NCBI RefSeq assembly: GCF_027595985.1
Contig: NC_073305.1
Location: forward strand, 23,120,028-23,184,027
DNA length: 64,000 nucleotides
Source: Sorex araneus
Taxonomy: Eukaryota; Chordata; Mammalia; Eulipotyphla; Soricidae
Reading direction: 5' to 3'
Shown here piece by piece: positions 11,412 through 22,470 of this stretch; the stretch's first letter is position 1; each line of letters begins with the position of its first letter. Below the pieces are notes generated by a model. That model saw nothing but the letters and a program-made list of their open reading frames with translations. It made no database searches and was not told the origin of the DNA. A program made the translations under genes and the position numbers.

Positions 11412-11662
11412 AGGCTCATATGCTGCCTGAGCCCAAGTGCTGCTTGTGCCCACATGGCCGAGCATGTGTCGCCGGAGCACATGTGCTGCCGGCATCTTCC
11501 CTCTTGAGATGTGTACTTTATGCTTTCATACTTTTGTGTCTAAAGCTCGTTAATGTGTAGGGGCTTCCTCCACCCTTGGAGAAACCCGTGTTCTCTTTTG
11601 AGCACATTATTCTTACTATTCTTCCTTCCCTCGGAAACTTCTAAATAAAATCTATTTACTTC
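11412..11662 (+). mobile_element. Unclassified 251-bp insertion between A/T runs
   Basis: The segment begins AGGCTCATATGCTGCC, repeats GAGCACATGTGCTGCC-like words near the start, and contains an AATAAAA signal (11644-11650) 12 bases before its end. Both flanks carry an A-run followed by a T-run (A14T9 at 11389-11411; A12T8 at 11663-11682). This can be read as one duplicated target. No family recognised; a retroposed transcript or the 3' part of an old LTR are both possible. Confidence 0.45.
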
Positions 11663-11682
11663 AAAAAAAAAAAATTTTTTTT

Positions 11683-11775
11683 AATGTGTTCCTACTAAGT
11701 GCTAAGTACTGTTGTAAAATAGTTCTAAGCAGATCTTTTCTCTGCCATCAGGGGACTTAAAATTCCCAGAGCTTT
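11683..11775 (-). repeat. L2-like relic
   Basis: GTGTTCCTACTAAGTGCTAAG followed by TACTGTTGTAAAATAG resembles the reversed L2 end, already much decayed. Confidence 0.4.
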
Positions 11776-12289
11776 AGCCTTAAACAGCAATTAATGAAAA
11801 TAAGCACAGAGAATTAGGAATTAGGAGCAGCTTCCCTAAGCCTAGACGCCTCAATGGCTTCCTCCTGATTTCCCTGACTCCTTTCTGTCTTTCTGGGGTT
11901 CCTATCAAGCTAATCTTCTTACAACACCCTTTAGGCTTAAATGCCTCTAATGTCTTTCCCTGCTACCTTTTATCCTGTAAGAAAATTCAAGCTTCGGAGC
12001 TCAGCTTGGAGCCTGTCTGCAAAGTGGAGGTTCCTAGTTTCTGTCTTCCTGTCCACCCCCACCTTTCCTTCCCTCCCGGTAAATTTAGTCTATTCACAGT
12101 CTCCCCAACCACTTCTCCTTCCATGTTTTCATGCTCTTTAAAGATGTAGTCATTAGATTTCTTAAATGTACTAACGTGATGCACAATTATCTTAAGAAGT
12201 AAAACAGCAGAGATAAATCATGAGTTAGCAATCTCTTCTTTCCCCGCCATTTCATTCTCCCTGAGGTAAGGACATTCTCCCTCCCCCAG

Positions 12290-12770
12290 ATTTACAGGAA
12301 AGTCACAAGAAAATTACAAAGAACATCTACATCTGTTTTACCCAGAGTCACCAAGCTGAAACATTGGGGCTCATGTGCTCTCTTCATCTACACACCTACA
12401 TTGTTGTTTATTCTTTCTGAACTATTATATTTTAGTTTATTTAAAGAGCCAGGGCTCAACTCCTGAGCCACATCTCCAGAACTCTGAGCTATTAAAATCA
12501 TTTCAGCTCTCATATTTCTTTGCTGCTTTATATTTCAATGTGTATTTCCTAAAATCAAGATTACCTTCAGTACAATTGTAATCGTTAGACAATTTAACAT
12601 TAACACAAAACTTGTTTCTAATATAACTTCTTTAACTCAACTTTTTTCCAATTAACCTAACTATGTCCTTCATTATTTCCTTTTTCATTCAGTATAGAAC
12701 CTAGTCCTGAATCATATATTACAATGAGTGCTCTTGGTTTTTGTCTCTTTTAATTGGGGAATCTCTATTT
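12290..12770. repeat. Ancient L1M 3'-region fragment (tentative)
   Basis: Ordered words (ACATCTACATCTG..ACCCAGAGTCACC, TGTGTATTTCCTAAAATCAAG, ACAATTTAACATTAACAC, ATGTCCTTCATTATTTCC, CCTGAATCATATATTACA) follow a familiar ancient L1 3' region. Orientation not assigned. It is interrupted by non-matching sequence at 12425-12510 and ended by a SOR copy. Confidence 0.5.
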
Positions 12771-12799
12771 TTCTTTGTAATGCCAGAACTTTTCTTTCT

Positions 12800-12958
12800 T
12801 CTTCTTTTTTTTTTTTTAAATATAGGGTCCATACCTTGCAGTGCTCAGGGGTTCTTCCAGGCTATGCTAGGAGACCACACAGAGCCAGGATTTAAACCCC
12901 GGACTTCCTCATGCAAAAAACGTTCTCCAGTGTTTTCAGCCATTCTCCTGGCTCCTTG
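12800..12958 (-). repeat. SOR SINE, degenerate
   Basis: Poly-T at left, then GCAGTGCTCAGGGGTTC, GGATTTAAACCCCGG and a decayed head ending TCTCCTGGCTCC. Reverse orientation. Confidence 0.7.
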
Positions 12959-13221
12959 CCAGATTTTTAAAGTATAAATGCTGGTTTCTTTCTTTTCCTT
13001 TTTAATAGTAAAATACTTTATCATATAGTTTGTATGTTTAAAATATTTTAATAGCTAAATATTTGAGTCTGCTGTTTTTCCATATCGTTTAAAAGACCAT
13101 TTCCGTTCTTGGGACTGCCTGCCCATCTTCCCACGACCTGTTTTTCCTTCTATGTTCCTTGTAATTCCTTCTCTCCTGGCCCTGGATAGAGGCTCAAAAG
13201 TGACCTCTTAGACTTCACATC

Positions 13222-13275
13222 TGCCACCACAACCAGCACTGTACCTAGCATTCACCGGACAATTAATAAATATCT
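13222..13275 (+). repeat. L2 3'-end relic
   Basis: CAGCACTGTACCTAGCATTC and AATTAATAAATATCTGTTGA match the pattern of the L2 terminal region. Confidence 0.5.
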
Positions 13276-13424
13276 GTTGATTATAATTTGTAACTGACAT
13301 GAGTATTGTCAGCTGCAAAGAGCTGGTCTCATAGGCATAGCAAGTCAAGATTGGTATCTTGGTGCCAAGAGCTTCTGACATTTGCCCCAACTGAGATAAA
13401 TTTTGAATTCAAAACTGATTTCTT

Positions 13425-13597
13425 TGTCTTTTGTTTATTGGACCACACCAGGTCCTTGGGGCTTACTCTTGGCTCTCTTCAGGGATCACTTTTGGTGGGG
13501 CTCAGGGGATTCTACGTACTGACAGGGGTTGAACCAGGCATGGCTTGCTGTATGCAAGGTAAATGCCTTACTACCTGTACTATCTCTCTGGCCTCTC
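13425..13597 (-). repeat. SOR SINE, diverged
   Basis: GGACCACACCAGG, CAGGGATCACTTTTGG, GGGGTTGAACCAGGC and ACTATCTCTCTGGCC give the reversed SOR order from tail to head. Confidence 0.8.
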
Positions 13598-13648
13598 AAG
13601 ACTGAACTATAGATTTGCCATACCATGGAATTGTGAGAGGATATGGAG

Positions 13649-13650
<2 letters not shown>

Positions 13651-13697
<47 letters not shown>

Positions 13698-13748
13698 TGT
13701 GTGTGTCTGTGTGTGTCTGTGTGTGTCTGTGTGTGTCTGTGTGTGTCT
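13651..13748. repeat. Compound microsatellite (GT)n-(GTGTGTCTGT)n
   Basis: About 23 GT units pass into about five copies of a 10-bp unit GTGTGTCTGT. The higher-order unit has spread within the tract. It abuts a SINE fragment on its right. Confidence 0.95.
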
Positions 13749-13822
13749 TTTTATGTGGAGCCAGGTATTGAACCCAGGATCTCATATATGTAAGGCAAGT
13801 GCTACATGCCCGGGCTGTTTTT
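13749..13822 (-). repeat. SOR SINE head fragment
   Basis: GTATTGAACCCAGGATCTC, AAGGCAAGTGCTACATGCCCGGGC is the reversed head and box B part of a SOR copy. The body is replaced by the microsatellite to the left. Confidence 0.6.
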
Positions 13823-15394
13823 AAAAGTTTCACAACAGATATTTTATAAGTTTGAAATTCAACTGATTTCTATTTCTCGAAATTTCCATAAACTGAAATA
13901 AGACCAGTTTCAGAGACTAATGAATCAAGCTGCTGAAACCTCAAGTATACTCTAACTGTTCTTATGTATGGGAGGCTGCAGAAAGATCATTTAGTTCAGA
14001 AAATAAGCAGGAGAGAAGAGAAGCTAATTTATATATTGAGAAAAAGTCTTTCATTTTAAGCACTATCCATTTGTTCACACCAAACCTTTTTGCCATTGCC
14101 TGAGAAAGCATTCGATTGTTATCGTCATGGTAAATTTTGAAAATCACATGGTTGTTCAATGCCTCCATGTGGTAGAAAAAAATAATTTAGTTCTGTCCCA
14201 GCTTCCTGTGATAGCAACATTTCAGACCAATAAATACTGACAATATTCAGGGTCTTTCAAAGTGATCAGTGTTTTAAAAATAAAGGCCTATGGGAAAATA
14301 TCCTAAATTGAAGATAAAAAGCCCCAGATCTTATTAGGTTTCATGGAATTGGCCTTGCTTTTAAAATCTTCCATGTCTTTTAGTCTAAGGAATGGCTTTT
14401 TTCAGGCAACAAAGGATCATGAAATTAAACAAGTGGGACTAAACTCTGCAGTGAGTCCATCTTTTCAGAAAATCTTTCTAGAAGCACTTTGTACATTCCA
14501 AACATAGTTGTGTATTTTTTTTTCTTTCTAGAGAAAAGAAAATCCTTTCTATCCAATTATAAGGTAAGCTGAAAACACACACACACACCAGCAAAAGTTA
14601 ATTTGCTGAACAATTTTTTGGATGTAATGAAAGAGAACCACGGTTAGAAAATATTTGAAGTTCTGTACAAGCAGGAAGGCCCCAAAGTTAAAATGGGTCT
14701 TTTCCTTCCGAATCCACACTATCACTGCACCTCCTGGGGATCAGTCAGCACCTTCAAGTACTTCTACTTAAAAGTACTTGATACTCTAAAGATGGTTTGA
14801 AGAAGAGGATGAAATCAATCTAAGAATCAGGAATAGGTATTAGTAAAAACTGAAACCCACTTTCGCAAAGCCCAGGGATACCAGAGTGTTCATATCTCAG
14901 TTTGAGTAACTGGATGTATCTTTTAAATGTAAATCAAGTTTTCCTTATCAGAGTCCATTACGTATGCATGCATATGCTTCCCTGGGCATAGGTGCATAGA
15001 CCCCCACAGAGCTGGCGAAGGGGCAAGGGGCACTGCTATGGCACATGCACTGGTTTCTTGAAGATTAGAATAACAGCACTAGAAGATGTTCTCTATTCAA
15101 AATATATTCATAAATATGAATTAATTAATAAAAATTATCCCAAGAAAGGGGGTTCAGGAGCTTCAGTAGTAGTCATCAATGGGTTCTCAAGGAAATGTTA
15201 AAAGAATCAGGGGTTTTCCTCACTAGCTTTCATTTTCCACTTTCTCAATTCTCTTGGTGGTGAATATGTTCTTAAAAATATTGCCAGCATTCACTTATAG
15301 TTGATATACTTTTTTCCTAAGATAATTGAGGCTCTTCCACACCTCCACACCATCCAATATTGCCAGAACTGGCAAAAATCATCAGAGGGCAGTG
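13823..15394. other. Single-copy intergenic DNA
   Basis: No repeat or gene recognised. A short (CA)n at 14575-14589 is the only simple repeat. Without alignment I cannot say whether it is constrained. Confidence 0.45.
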
Positions 15395-15530
15395 GGGGCC
15401 AGAGTCACATTTGTCAAAAATTAACTGCATAACCTTGGACAAGACAAATACTGTTCTTGTTGTTGTTGTTGTTGTTTTTGCCTTAGTATCTTCATCTGTA
15501 GTGTGAGGAATTTAAACACGAATATGTCAC
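15395..15530 (+). repeat. MIR relic with internal (GTT)n expansion
   Basis: TGCATAACCTTGGACAAGAC and TCTTCATCTGTAGTGTGAGG are MIR core words. A (GTT)5 run at 15459-15476 sits between them. Confidence 0.65.
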
Positions 15531-15689
15531 AGGCCCCTTAAATAAAATCATGTGATTCCTGACTTTCTTGCAGAGTTCTTATATTTGTCATTAATCTTAA
15601 GGCATCAAAAACCTATGCCCTAACAAAATCAGGATCAGGGCAGGATTATTAATAATTTACTTTGCATAGCAGTTCATAAACCATCTTTA

Positions 15690-15835
15690 TCATAGATACA
15701 CATCTGATCTTCCCACCTTAGTCAACCAGTCAGTACAACACAGATATTCTTGTCCTTTGTAGATAGGAAATTGAAGCTCGAAGCAGTCCATTCAGCTTGT
15801 TAGGCCTTGTAGGTGATTAGTAGATCTGGAAGTTT
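15690..15835 (-). repeat. MIR relic
   Basis: ATAGGAAATTGAAGCTCGAAGCAG and AGGTGATTAGTAGATCTGG correspond to reversed MIR core (GAGGAAACTGAGGC...GTAAGTGGCAGAGC pattern). Confidence 0.6.
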
Positions 15836-17850
15836 ACAAGTGAATTTTTCTTTTTTTTTGACTGAGACAACTATATTTAATATATCTTGACATAAAGATT
15901 GGTCTTTGGAGAGCAGTAGATTCTTTTCTAAACACTTTGAGGTTTTCATTCCTTCTTGGTTAGTCATTCCCAAACCTAGGTTAGAGAGAAGGACCAATAT
16001 ACAAAAAAGGGAGTATATCCCCTTACACACTGGTGGTCGGGAAAGCAATTTTGTACAGAGTAGGAACCCCTTCGATTCTCTGATTTATTACCCCAGAGAT
16101 CAGTGCAACCCAAGCTTCAACAATGAAGCACAAAATACCATGCTCAAAATTTAAAAACAAATATATCATTATAGTTAATATCCAAGCATACAATTTATGC
16201 AAGCCAAAATTAGAGAGAAAATACAGCATCCTAATCAGCAAATCAAACCTTTTATTTTCCTGTGATCTCTGCCAGCTCATCCTCATACATACGTGTCTAT
16301 ATGATAGTACTTGTATAGATATATATTTTAAAGTGTCAGAAACCCACATTTTCACAAGAGGAAGTCCTAATTTTAATTTCCTCCATCTCAACTGAGTTAC
16401 TTCCATTGTTGCTCTTGAAATTTTCTCTTGAGGTTATCTTTTTCACGCAGGGATTAAAAAGCCTACAACTTGGTTTTGAGATTTTTGGGTTTGCTTTCGA
16501 ACAACATACACCAGGCATGTCCTTAATTTTATGGCTTTTTCAGGACTCCCGAAAGTGCCAGGTTCGGGAGATCTTTACAAAATCTCTATGCATTTGAGTG
16601 GCAGAGGGACAACTGTGTCTGGAGGTCAAAGGCGGGAAGCTGAAACGATGACCTTATACTTCTTTTTTTTTTCTTCTCCCCAGCTCTTGGACTCCGAGAT
16701 TCTAAGACAATTCCTGATAGAGACAGGTTTCCTGGTAAAGATTGTGCAAGGAGTGTACGCAATGACTTTCTGAGTGTTGATAAAGTTGCAGTTTCAAGTT
16801 GATGGCTAGACAGAAGAGGTGGAAGAATGTTGTTTTTCCTGGCTTTTGGATGTGTCCTTGGCTTTTTATCTTGGGTTGTCCTATGGTAGCTGAAGCCACT
16901 GTTGCCATGGGGAAAGATGGCACTTTGAATGAGACAATTTAGAGTGGCCCGTGCAAATCTGACTGGGCAGTCTCCTAATGGTACCAGACTGTCTGTGTGG
17001 CATTGTTGTACTTGGATAGCACTTCTCTCAGTTTCCTCTAACTGAAATGACAGAAAGCTAAGTCCGAATGGGATGACTTCATTTTTCAAATAATAATCTT
17101 GGGGAAATGATAAATATGGAACAATTCATGAGAATTATTGGGTGATGTCTTTAAAATATGATTATTTGGCTAGCTTTTATATTGCACACGAAGAACGTTT
17201 TGGGGGGAAGTCTTCAGGATTTTTAATTCGCTTTCCAAAATTCAAACTTCCTATCTAACACGAAGCTGACACTCAAAATTCTAAATCCAGTTTAATGCAG
17301 GAGTCCAAGGACTTATTTCCCGGGATTTTTCCCATTTGTAAGCCTGTTACACGTCGGTTTTGTCACGAAATCCTTTGTACCACTTTTATAAAACCACACC
17401 ACTTTCCATAAAAAAAAAAAAAGTGTCTGGAAGAAGCTGGCGTTGGAAAATTGCACTCGTCTGAGCCGAATGCTCTTAGTTGGGGATTTTCTCGTTGGTG
17501 TGCCTAAACCGACCTCTGCTCCTCGCAGGTAAACTGCCAGAGGGCGAAGGCAGAGTCAGCCGGGAGGAAAACCCTGCTGGCCGAGAGTTCTGTTGCCCCT
17601 TCAAGCCGATCACTTTTTAGGAAGAGTTCCCGCTGCACTCTCTAGTCCAAAGTCCGTGACATCGGATTACCACCTCTTTCACCTATTTGCCAGCACCCCA
17701 ATGTCCCCAAGCTCTCGGCAGAAAGAACTTCCTCTTGTGACCCCCTTATTCCATCCAGCTTGCAATCGCTCCCAGCGGGCTCCCCACCACCACGGTCTCG
17801 GATTGGCTTCTTTCCCCTCCCCAGCCCTGGATCCAGGTCCCCAAACCACT
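15836..17850. other. Single-copy 5' flank of UBE2E1
   Basis: No repeat identified in this 2-kb stretch, unusual against the rest of the window. Open frames here (for example 16586-17089 minus) show no known domain. The absence of insertions next to the promoter could reflect selection, or chance. Confidence 0.45.
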
Positions 17851-18043
17851 TCAGAGAAAATTCACACCTCTCGGCCCCTTCCCGGGAGTCCCGAGTAGCG
17901 CTGGGGTGACGAGCAGTGGGTGGGGAGGGGGCAGGGTTTCCCGGGGTCCCCAGTGTGCTCGTCGCGCGCCCCCCAGGCCGAGGTGTGCAGGGGGGAGGGG
18001 AGCGCGGGTGGGTGGGACCGGGCTGGTGGGGGAGGGGGAGGGC

Positions 18044-18085
18044 GAGGAGGAGGAGGAGGAGGAGGAGGAGGAGGAGGAGGAGGAG
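18044..18085. repeat. (GAG)n purine tract in the promoter
   Basis: About 14 GAG/GGA trinucleotides, one strand all purine, immediately upstream of the probable first exon. Such tracts can form triplex or G-rich structures and are often length-variable. Confidence 0.9.
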
Positions 18086-18248
18086 TGTGCGAGCGTGTGT
18101 GGCTGGGGGAAGCCATTGCCTGTTTAATAGTTGCTGTTGCTGCACTTCCGCTTCTCTCCCAGCGAGAGAGAGACACGAGTGGCCAGGCCCAGCCGCAGCC
18201 GCAGCAGCAGCCGCCGCGGCGGCACGGAGCAGCCAGACACAAAGAGAG
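18086..18248 (+). other. UBE2E1: UBE2E1 exon 1, 5' untranslated (start approximate)
   Basis: The right boundary is a good splice donor, AAAGAGAG followed by GTACGG, at 18248. Joining it to the acceptor at 19448 gives an ATG-free leader in front of the UBE2E1 start codon. The left boundary (transcription start) cannot be read from sequence and is placed after the GGA tract. A CAG/CCG-rich segment (18188-18225) would lie in the leader. Confidence 0.55.
18143..18150 (-). promoter_or_regulatory. ETS/GABPA-type site CACTTCCG
   Basis: The reverse strand reads GCGGAAGTG, matching the ETS-family core common in CpG-island promoters close to the start of transcription. Prediction from motif only. Confidence 0.5.
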
Positions 18249-19448
18249 GTACGGGGATCCCCCAGTCGCCCGCCGCCCCCCGGCCGCGACGCCGGGCCCG
18301 GGGGACACCCCTCGCCGCCTCCCCGGACCCGCGCTTCCCGGGCCGCCTGGCACGGGGTTGTGGGGCGAGGTGGGGGGGGGAGGCGGCGAGGGGCCGGGCA
18401 ACCCCAGGGGTCCGGGGCCCGCCCGCGGGGGATGGGCAAGGACCCCGGGCCGCGTGGGGTGCGGGGGGCCGACTGCGTCGGGGCTGGGGGGGGCATCGTG
18501 GCTCGAACTGTCAGCTCTGCCCCGGGAGCCCCCCACTGGCCGCCAAAGGGGCCGAGAGCGGGGGAGGGGACTTAGGGGAGCCCCTTTTTCCTCCGGGGCG
18601 GGGGCCCGCGGGGATTAACCCCTCCCGGGCGGAAAGGCTCATTGTTACTCCTGGCTGCGGCGGCTGAGCGTCTCCCCCCCCACCTGGGGCCCTTCCCCCA
18701 CTCCCCCAGGGGTGGCGGTCGGGCGTGTGCTTGGGACCCCCGCCGCGCTGCCCCGAGTCCCGCGGCCCCGAGACTGGGAGGGGCGTCGGGGCGCGGCGGG
18801 CGCGGGGTGTGTGTGTGTGAGTGTGTGTGTGTTGGGGGGGCAGCCTCGGGCCTCGTCGCCCCCGGCCCTCCCACCCCCCGCCGGTCCTCCCTTCCCCCAC
18901 CCGGGCACCAGCTCCCCGCCTCCGTCCCCCCATTTGGGCTTCCTCTCTTACTCCTCTCCGCCCCTCCTCTCTTCCCGACCTCGCCAAACTCCGCGCCCGC
19001 TCTGCCCCCCACCCCGTGTCCGGCCTCGGCCACCGGCCCCCCGCGATCCCCGGAAAGCCGACCAAAACAGCCCCGGGGCTCGCCGGCCGCCGGGACCTTC
19101 CCTCCTGGCCCCGCCGAGGCGCCCCGCGCCCCCGCCCTGCCCTCGCCGCCGGCTCGGCCTCTTCCCTCCCCCGCCTGGAGGGGAGCCCCCGAGGGGCTAG
19201 GGAGGGGCCGCTCGGCGCGCCCCTGACCGTTTTCCCACCGCGTCCCCCCCCACTTGGGGCCCCAAATCAACAAATTGCGTCCTCTTTGCGAACGCCTTCA
19301 GGGCCCCGAGGACTTCGGAAAGCGTGTGCAGGGCGGGGGAGGGGGGCGGCCGGTCCAGCCCCCGGCCCGAGCCCTCCTGACAGCGCCCGAGTCCCCCTAT
19401 TTACACTCGCTGCATGGGTTGTGTTTGTCTGTTTCTTTCCCCTTGCAG
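18249..19448 (+). other. UBE2E1: UBE2E1 intron 1
   Basis: Inferred 1.2-kb intron inside the CpG island, from donor GTACGG at 18249 to a classical acceptor (TTTCTTTCCCCTTGCAG ending at 19448). It contains a (GT)n run at about 18809-18832 and C-rich tracts, with no recognised repeat element. Confidence 0.6.
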
Positions 19449-19633
19449 GGGCTGTTTGCGGGGTGGGGTGGGGGGTTCGCTATGTCGGATGACGATTCGA
19501 GGGCCAGCACCAGCTCCTCCTCATCTTCGTCCTCCAACCAGCAGACCGAGAAAGAAACAAACACCCCCAAGAAGAAGGAGAGTAAAGTCAGCATGAGCAA
19601 AAACTCCAAACTCCTCTCCACCAGCGCCAAGAG
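19449..19633 (+). other. UBE2E1: UBE2E1 exon 2 (leader end plus start of coding)
   Basis: Bounded by acceptor TTGCAG at 19443-19448 and donor AAGAG followed by GTACCG at 19634. The first 33 nt are untranslated, and the ATG has G at -3 but T at +4, a moderate initiation context. Confidence 0.85.
19482..19633 (+). CDS. UBE2E1: UBE2E1, ubiquitin-conjugating enzyme E2 E1, residues 1-50 plus part of 51
   Basis: UBE2E1 (UbcH6) is a class III E2 that takes ubiquitin from E1 as a thioester and passes it, usually with RING E3 ligases, to lysines of target proteins; family members act in the nucleus and cytoplasm. The reading frame opens MSDDDSRAST, then eight serines (residues 11-18) and a Lys/Ser/Thr-rich stretch ending LLSTSAK at residue 50, identical to the mammalian UBE2E1 N-terminus as I remember it. 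This flexible extension lies outside the UBC fold; UBE2E2 and UBE2E3 have related but different extensions, so the paralogue call is firm. The exon ends after two bases of codon 51 (phase 2). The frame continues beyond the splice donor in genomic DNA, but that is intron. No break or odd codon use. Catalytic residues are encoded outside the window. Confidence 0.96.
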
Positions 19634-20404
19634 GTACCGTACTGCCCCCCAACCCCTCCCCGCAGGCTTCGTATTTGCCGAGCTGCCTCTGGCTGCATTT
19701 GGTCTGCCTCCCAGTGAGGGTAATTTAAAGGCTTGTCCATGGTTTAAAGTTATCAAAAATGAAAAATACGGGCGGGGAGGGGGCGGCCTTAGAAATACTA
19801 ATTACGTCTCTATTGCTGCTCCTGTTTTCTTTTTTTTAATACTTGTCCACATGCAGCCGTTGCGGCTTGCCTTTCCAGGTTCTTGCCAAAGTTTGTAAGA
19901 ATCCTCATTACCTTTATTAGTGACCCCAGATCTGATTTTATATTAATCACTAATCTATGACCACCATCCCCAGGACTGTCATTCCTCTTAATTACTAATA
20001 CCTGCTCAGACAGCTATCGAAATGAATTGTTTCCCTTTTACTTCCTCCTCACCTGTTGCATATGATATTTTAAAATAGAGCTTTCTCTGCAAATTGCATA
20101 AAGGGGAAAAAAAAACCTATCAGTGGATTTTAGTAGGTGGAGACAGATCTTTTCTGATAAATTTTAAGAGTCTTTTGAAAAAAATCGAGGCAAGTGAATG
20201 AATACATGATGTGAAAATGGTTATTTTAGGTTATTTGGGGGATTCTTTTTTGTTCCCTATGAGAACTTCAATTTGCCAAATTTCAGGGAGAATCCTTGAT
20301 TCCTGTTTTCTCTCACGCTGTAAAAAAAGGTTACTTTATCTTTTCAAGTTGAATGTAAGCAGCAGCTTTTTTCCTTAGCTCTTTAGTATCTGGCAGAAGC
20401 TACC

Positions 20405-20542
20405 TTTTGGGGGACCATACCACCAGTGCTCAGGACTCACTCCTGGGTCTGTGCTCAGGGAACACTCATGGAGGGGCTTGGGGATCATACTTGATGCATG
20501 GAATTGAGCCCAGATGGACTGCATGCAAGGCATGTGCTTAAC
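20405..20542 (-). repeat. SOR SINE, degenerate
   Basis: GGGACCATACCACCAGTGCTCAGG, GGGTCTGTGCTCAGGGAAC and TGCATGCAAGGCATGTGC give the reversed SOR order. Confidence 0.75.
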
Positions 20543-20710
20543 TTTTTAATTTCCATGAAGCCTCTGAGTTCCATTATTTCCCTTAAAATAATCAAGAGCA
20601 GATTCTGGGGAGTCCTCCACCCCAACCCATTCTAACCCTTTCTGCTCTCAAGTCCTTAAACTTTAATCCAAATGGGTGAGTGGGATGTCTTTCCTTAAGG
20701 AATGGCAAAT

Positions 20711-20830
20711 AGGCCAAAGGATATGCTCGGGTGAAAGAGGAACTTAAGACCCTGGGTTCCATTCCCAGCACCCATTTCCGCTCTCCCTCTTAGCACTATC
20801 TGCTGGGTGTGTGTAGCTGGGGTGAAGTGG
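20711..20830 (+). repeat. Possible tRNA-SINE relic
   Basis: GGCCAAAGGATATGCTCGG and CTGGGTTCCATTCCCAGCACCC look like box A/B traces of an old SOR-like copy. The body is not clearly recognisable. Confidence 0.4.
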
Positions 20831-20870
20831 TGGTGGGGGACATCCCTGCGGTGGTGGGAACCCCCCAACG

Positions 20871-22430
20871 TAAAAATGGAATGTGTGGTTTTAGATAACT
20901 CCTTTGAATGTAGCCAGTGGGAACTCCACAGAGTTTGAGTTTGTTTTGTCATTCTCCCAGACTTGAACTTTGAAAAGCTGATAAAGTGCTTTGGTGACCT
21001 AACCATTAGCTGATGGAGTGACTCTAGCTTATTTTAAATAGCACGGAGGTCTCCAGTTAAGTGACAAGATGCCTTGGCAAGATTGTTCTCATTTTCAGAG
21101 AGTTGGTTTGATTGCATCTTGGCTTCCCAGGAGTGCTGACCGGCCTTCATTGATTAGCCCTGTGCTGGTTCTTGTAGACCCTGCCCTATGTTTGGGAACT
21201 TCTTGACCCAAGAATGGGATATTTGCTTGAGGTCTTTCGTACTTTTTTAAGAAATTGCCGGAAATCCTTTGTGTACGTTAAAATATTGGGAGTATTGGTA
21301 CAGATGTCAGATATGAAACGTATCAGCAAATTGCCAGGAGTGGGGGAGGAAGATTTTTCACTAGGCAAAATTTGGCCAACATCTTCACTAAGGCAGTTAA
21401 TGTATTTAAAAGTGCCTTGGAAATAGATAGTAGGTGTTTAATATAGTGGGAAGCTCCAGGTAATAATTTTACTTATAAAGTTAATAATCAGTTTTAGCTC
21501 CCTAGATATCGTGCTTAAAAGGTGGCTTTTAGTGTTAAGGCATAGTTAAGGTTAATAAAAGTAAAGGTAAAAAATGTGAGAGAAACAGTGCATTTAGGAA
21601 AGAATATAGGGGAAATTGATGTTAAGGGTCCCTATAGAAGCTGCTCTATGAATGGTATTGATTTGGAAGGTAGGTGTGACCCACAGGACTGAAGGGGCAG
21701 CTCCTACCTACACATCTGTAGACTGCAAAAGACACTGAGCCGGCAGATAAAAGATTATATAACTGCTCGCTGTAAAGGGGTTTCAAGACCTGGGGTAGAG
21801 GAAAGCCCCCTGTGAGAATATTTTGGACAGAATTTCTCTGGAACGTCATATGAGTTACTCTTGCAAATCTTTGGCCGGTATTCTGGAAGTGGTGCAAATG
21901 TTTGTTGTAGAGATGAATTGGATAAAGCTGTCTGTTATTACTCTTTCTAGGTATTGAAAAAAAAATTCAGTGACTATAGTAGAGGCTGGTTTGGCAAGAA
22001 GTGAAATCAGAATTTTTATATAAGCAGAGCTCAGCGAAGGAATATTTTTGCCCATGTTCAAACATTCTAATAGGTGCAGATCAAGAATCAGAAAACCAGG
22101 CTCCAAACTTTGAGTCTAGCCTGCACTGAGTCAGACATTAAAGAGGTGTCTCAGAGCTCAGAATTAAGGTTGGTGGCAATAGGATTTAGCAGGATACAGA
22201 TAGATATCAGCAGAAACAGAGAGCAAACCCTTTTTGCATGACCAGATTTGTAGGGGAGGCGAGGTACCCTCCAATAAAAGGGTTGAGCCCAATCACCGCC
22301 CTTTTCACTTTAGGCAGGGGAAAAAAGCAGCGCTTTTTAAAACCTGTTCCCATCCGGCCTGCCGCTCCCCCTATCCTCAGAAAACCTTCCGAGAGAGAAA
22401 AGCAGTCATTGTGATTCAGATTACCTTTAG
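20871..22430. other. Single-copy intronic DNA
   Basis: No repeat or coding exon recognised. Frames on both strands are short and interrupted. Confidence 0.5.
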
Positions 22431-22432
22431 TC

Positions 22433-22438
<6 letters not shown>

Positions 22439-22467
<29 letters not shown>
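22439..22467. repeat. (TG)n microsatellite
   Basis: About 14 TG units in intron 2, just upstream of the second CpG island. Confidence 0.9.

Positions 22468-22470
<3 letters not shown>

Larger units (their letters stand above)
17880..19480 (+). promoter_or_regulatory. UBE2E1: CpG island and presumed UBE2E1 promoter
   Basis: CpG-rich, very GC-rich block beginning abruptly near 17880 and running to exon 2. It holds the probable first exon, a GGA tract (18044-18085), GC boxes and an ETS-type site, and no convincing TATA box. This is the usual design of a broadly expressed mammalian gene promoter. The many long open frames on both strands are a composition effect (few stop codons at high GC). Confidence 0.85.

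Noticed and set aside
17642-19273. Several 160-284 codon open frames on both strands
   Set aside because: They lie in a CpG island where stop codons are rare, are Pro/Arg/Gly/Ala-rich, overlap one another in several frames and show no known domain. Only the UBE2E1 frame is supported.
19254-19898. 214-codon + frame including the UBE2E1 start
   Set aside because: Its upstream part is intron 1 and its end reads into intron 2. Only 19482-19633 is coding; the rest ignores the splice donor at 19634.
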